Part shown: positions 63,079 through 64,000 of the stretch, one piece after another
Layout: every line of letters starts with the position of its first letter
Position numbering within the stretch: position 1 is the first letter of the stretch
NCBI GenBank assembly: GCA_010094045.1
Contig: ML986673.1
Span: 1-64,000, forward strand
DNA: 64,000 bases
Direction of reading: 5' to 3'
From: Lojkania enalia
Lineage: Eukaryota; Ascomycota; Dothideomycetes; Pleosporales
Translations under genes and position numbers: made by a program
The notes under the pieces: generated by a model
What the model was told of the DNA's origin: nothing
The model's input: only the letters and a program-made list of their open reading frames with translations
Databases searched by the model: none

Positions 63079-63681
63079 TCACCTATATCTGCTGCCACTT
63101 CGCCGGCCACCCCTCCTCTCCCTATATTCGTCGTGTTCCTCGATCACCTCGACAACGTCATCGCCGGGGACCCGGGCTCTTTCTTCGACAATAATACTTC
63201 GAGTCCTCGGTGCGCGCCTCTCCTCCACAATAATATGATCTCTCCTCCGCGGACTCCTACTATAATCGCGCATTTCCGTATGTGTACTACGCCGCGAGCG
63301 CCTCGAATCTGATCCGCGCCTCCTCCGCACTACAATCTCCTCCTCGCCCGCAGCTGCGGCATTGCCGCCCAAAGTTGTGAGAGAATAGAGTAGCCATACA
63401 ATTAACAAGAAGCCAGCGACGCTGCCGAGAACTATGCCCACTACCATACCGGCGTCTGGGCCAGAATCGTCGTAATAACTTGGAATGACGCCCTGCTGCA
63501 CCTGGCGCTTCGCGAGCGCCAGGGTGGCTCTTTCGTTGAGTGCATTGGGTGCAATTGCGCCTCCGGCGGCGATGTCTGGCGCAGGTTCTCGCGCAACGAC
63601 GGGCGGTATTTCCGGGTCGCGCACAACAAGGCTGTCGAGCTTCGAGGTGATCGCGTCAAAGTAGGTAGGCAGAGCGGGCAT
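63079..63681 (-). CDS. Single-pass membrane protein with basic/acidic cytosolic tail
   Basis: 200 aa from the ATG at 63681. The open frame extends upstream another 101 codons, but that part is Pro/Arg-rich leader-like sequence, and MPALPTYFDAITSKLDSL is a more plausible start. The N-terminal 78 residues carry no obvious signal peptide; a strong membrane span lies at residues 79-102 (MVVGIVLGSVAGFLLIVWLL). The tail alternates basic runs and conserved-looking repeats: EEEIVVRRRRGSDSRRS, then RDHIIVEERR and SIIVEERARV, ending RRSGSRYR. Such proteins with a Gly-rich TM and (I)IVEER repeats recur in Pezizomycotina; function unknown. No intron needed. Confidence 0.75.
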   Translation of the reverse strand: MPALPTYFDAITSKLDSLVVRDPEIPPVVAREPAPDIAAGGAIAPNALNERATLALAKRQVQQGVIPSYYDDSGPDAGMVVGIVLGSVAGFLLIVWLLYSLTTLGGNAAAAGEEEIVVRRRRGSDSRRSRRSTHTEMRDYSRSPRRRDHIIVEERRAPRTRSIIVEERARVPGDDVVEVIEEHDEYRERRGGRRSGSRYR

Positions 63682-64000
63682 AGTGGACGGCGTGAGGCGA
63701 CAGAGCCGCCCAAATGGCACCGGCGGGAGCGTGTGCGATGAGGGCGGGTAGTTATAAGGGTAGCCCGGGGAGCGGCGACCGCGTCGTCCGGGCGATGGCG
63801 GTTCCTGGCGGGATTCGTGGGAAGCTTGGCCGGGCCTTCCGGCGCTAGCAGTGCGGGTGTTGAGGGGCACAGTGACCGCGCACAAGTAAACAGCACAAAT
63901 GAAAGGGTGTAGTTTCCAGGGCAAACGATCGTGAGAGGAGAAGTGAAGAGGAAGTGAAGAGGAACTGGAGAGACGCGCGGACACAAGGTGGTGAGATGGT
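63682..64000. other. Upstream region of the membrane-protein gene
   Basis: GC-rich, with the open frame continuing to the window edge; probably 5' leader and promoter. A longer N terminus cannot be excluded. Confidence 0.45.

Noticed and set aside
62908..63312. 134-codon plus-strand ORF
   Set aside because: Antisense shadow of the membrane-protein gene, whose reading has a TM segment and repeats.

Overview
This window looks like chromosomal DNA of a filamentous ascomycete (Pezizomycotina). The support is direct: split genes with short GT-AG introns (46-99 bp), a fungal-type rhodopsin-like membrane protein, an Hst2-type sirtuin, a family 6 glycoside hydrolase, fungal pogo/Fot1, hAT and chromoviral Ty3/Gypsy elements, and a very AT/TpA-rich first 24.9 kb whose repeats differ from each other almost only by C-to-T and G-to-A changes, the signature of repeat-induced point mutation (RIP).

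Region 1 (1-24.9 kb) is a block of dead transposons with no intact gene. By matching terminal repeats and target-site duplications (TSDs) it can be read as a nest. An old hAT element (minus strand, 5' terminus at 24908) is cut by a pogo-like element D (22887-24738), a second pogo-like element C (3239-5092) and a Ty3/Gypsy element O (5870-19827, TSD AATAT). O is itself cut by a second Gypsy element N (7180-14278, TSD GGTAC). At the left edge another pogo copy, A (27-1880), sits inside a sister copy, B. A 10-N gap at 20743-20752 is flanked by an apparently exact 1,997-bp duplication (18746-20742 = 20753-22749), most simply two overlapping contig ends that were never merged.

Region 2 (25-44.5 kb) is a gene-poor transition. 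Intact-looking genes are few: a lectin-like ORF and small ORFs beside the transposon block, a rhodopsin-like membrane protein (28350-29721) and a sirtuin (35128-36407). Between them lie decayed host genes readable only across stops and frameshifts: a patatin-like phospholipase, an aldo/keto reductase, an ankyrin-repeat protein and two members of a fungal family carrying an RNRIYE motif. Very small solo LTRs with TSDs (two families) and an inverted LTR-like pair are scattered among them.

Region 3 (44.6-64 kb) is more ordinary genic DNA: a small protein with a CRIB-like motif, an alanine-rich secreted protein, a large conserved-looking regulatory-type protein with a long pyrimidine-rich leader, a secreted GH6 protein lacking the usual catalytic aspartate, a decayed unknown gene at 59.9-61.1 kb, and a single-pass membrane protein at the right edge. 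The genes do not form one pathway or cluster; the coherent story is the architecture, a heavily mutated transposon nest bordered by a belt of dying genes that grades into normal gene space. All exon structures were inferred from reading frames, splice signals and family motifs, not from transcripts.
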